DNA from: JBOGFC01 sp050742155
GTDB taxonomy: Bacteria; Actinomycetota; Acidimicrobiia; Spongiisociales; JALYHC01
NCBI GenBank assembly: GCA_050742155.1
Contig: JBOGFC010000049.1
Location: forward strand, 1-6,200
Length of the DNA stretch: 6,200 nucleotides
Direction of reading: 5' to 3'
In this document: piece after piece, positions 5,888-6,200 of the stretch
Position numbering within the stretch: position 1 is the first letter of the stretch
Layout: every line of letters begins with the position of its first letter
The notes under the pieces: model-generated
Databases searched by the model: none
Told to the model about the DNA's origin: nothing
The model's input: only the letters and a program-made list of their open reading frames with translations
Translations under genes and position numbers: made by a program

Positions 5888-6200
5888 ATGATCCACTGGC
5901 TGCGTGAGCGGCTCGCCAAAGACGAGGCCGGCTTCACGCTCATCGAGCTGATGGTGGTGGTGCTGATTATCGCCATTCTGATTGCCATCGCCATCCCCAC
6001 CTTCCTCGGCGCTCGCGAGCGAGCGCAGGATCGGGCCACTCAGAGCGACCTGCGGAACGGCCTGGCGGCCGAGAAGGTGTACTACGTCGACTTCGAGGCG
6101 TACACCGCCACGGCTGCGGCCTTGACGGCCATCGAGCCAAGCCTGGCCTTCGATGGCACCGACGTCGCCGTGGCCATCGATGCAGGCAACGACCAGGTGG
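5888..6200 (+). CDS. pilA: Type IV pilin precursor, partial (C-terminus beyond window)
   Basis: The first 104 residues are visible and the gene runs off the window end. The start is clear: a perfect AAGGAGG (5874-5880) lies 7 bases before the ATG. The prepilin signal is textbook. A 15-residue leader with basic residues (MIHWLRERLAKDEAG) ends in Gly, followed by Phe at mature +1 and the conserved Glu at +5 (FTLIELMVVV). A hydrophobic helix follows (LIIAILIAIAIPTFLGA) and an amphipathic helix continues (RERAQDRATQSDLRNGLAAEKVYYVDF). The precursor should be cut between Gly15 and Phe16 by a prepilin peptidase, not seen here, and then assembled into the fibre by PilB and PilC. Its place after pilC, its own strong ribosome-binding site and a possible promoter suggest it is the major pilin. 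A minor pilin cannot be excluded without the C-terminal half. No cysteine appears in the visible part. Confidence 0.93.
   Translation, partial: MIHWLRERLAKDEAGFTLIELMVVVLIIAILIAIAIPTFLGARERAQDRATQSDLRNGLAAEKVYYVDFEAYTATAAALTAIEPSLAFDGTDVAVAIDAGNDQV

Noticed and set aside
6009..6026. Hairpin GCGCTCG/CGAGCGC inside pilA
   Set aside because: It falls within codons for the conserved Gly-Ala-Arg-Glu-Arg-Ala segment after the pilin helix, and a 7 bp GC-rich stem is readily produced by Arg/Ala codons.
1..6200. CRISPR array, tRNA/rRNA genes, insertion sequences, defence or toxin-antitoxin genes
   Set aside because: None seen. The coding content is fully explained by an operon-like set of type IV pilus genes, and no interspersed repeat-spacer pattern or transposase motif is present.

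Overview
The window is the core of a type IV pilus (T4P) locus. Five genes, all on the + strand, lie in this order: a DUF4388/PATAN-domain regulator (167-1114), the extension ATPase pilB (1144-2826), the retraction ATPase pilT (2905-4485), the platform protein pilC (4568-5794) and the 5' part of a pilin gene, pilA (from 5888, cut by the window end). The sequence is strongly GC-rich and uses G/C at third codon positions. GTG starts, this gene order and the pilin type (short leader ending KDEAG before FTLIELMVVV) suggest an uncultured or environmental actinobacterium, perhaps of the Acidimicrobiia/Thermoleophilia type. The phylum is an inference from composition and organisation and could not be checked against a database.

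Layout. Bases 1-94 hold two near-identical 46-47 bp tandem repeats with G/C-rich dyads. Right after them is a candidate sigma-28/WhiG-type promoter (101-128) in front of the DUF4388 gene. The first two genes are 29 bp apart. pilB and pilT are separated by 78 bp, in which a small hairpin overlaps the pilT Shine-Dalgarno region. pilT and pilC are separated by 82 bp that are clearly less GC-rich and contain a long, almost perfectly registered inverted repeat (4495-4551). pilC and pilA are separated by 93 bp containing a second sigma-28/WhiG-like promoter (5806-5833, same TCAA-N16-GCCGAT layout as the first), a weak hairpin followed by a T run, and a perfect AAGGAGG ribosome-binding site.

How the parts work together. 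PilB powers pilus assembly and PilT powers disassembly. Both act on PilC in the cytoplasmic membrane, which moves processed PilA in and out of the fibre. Both ATPases here start with an MshEN-type domain (two 24-residue motifs, 5-residue spacer), the fold known to bind cyclic di-GMP in MshE/PilB-type ATPases. It looks fairly well kept in PilB and degenerate in PilT, where such a domain is unexpected. The DUF4388/PATAN protein next to pilB fits a motor-control role, since cyanobacterial PATAN proteins bind PilB. No prepilin peptidase, PilM/N/O or secretin gene is visible; some may lie downstream.

The genes belong to known families. The points most worth following up are the paired sigma-28-like promoters, the MshEN-PilT fusion, and the structured element between pilT and pilC.
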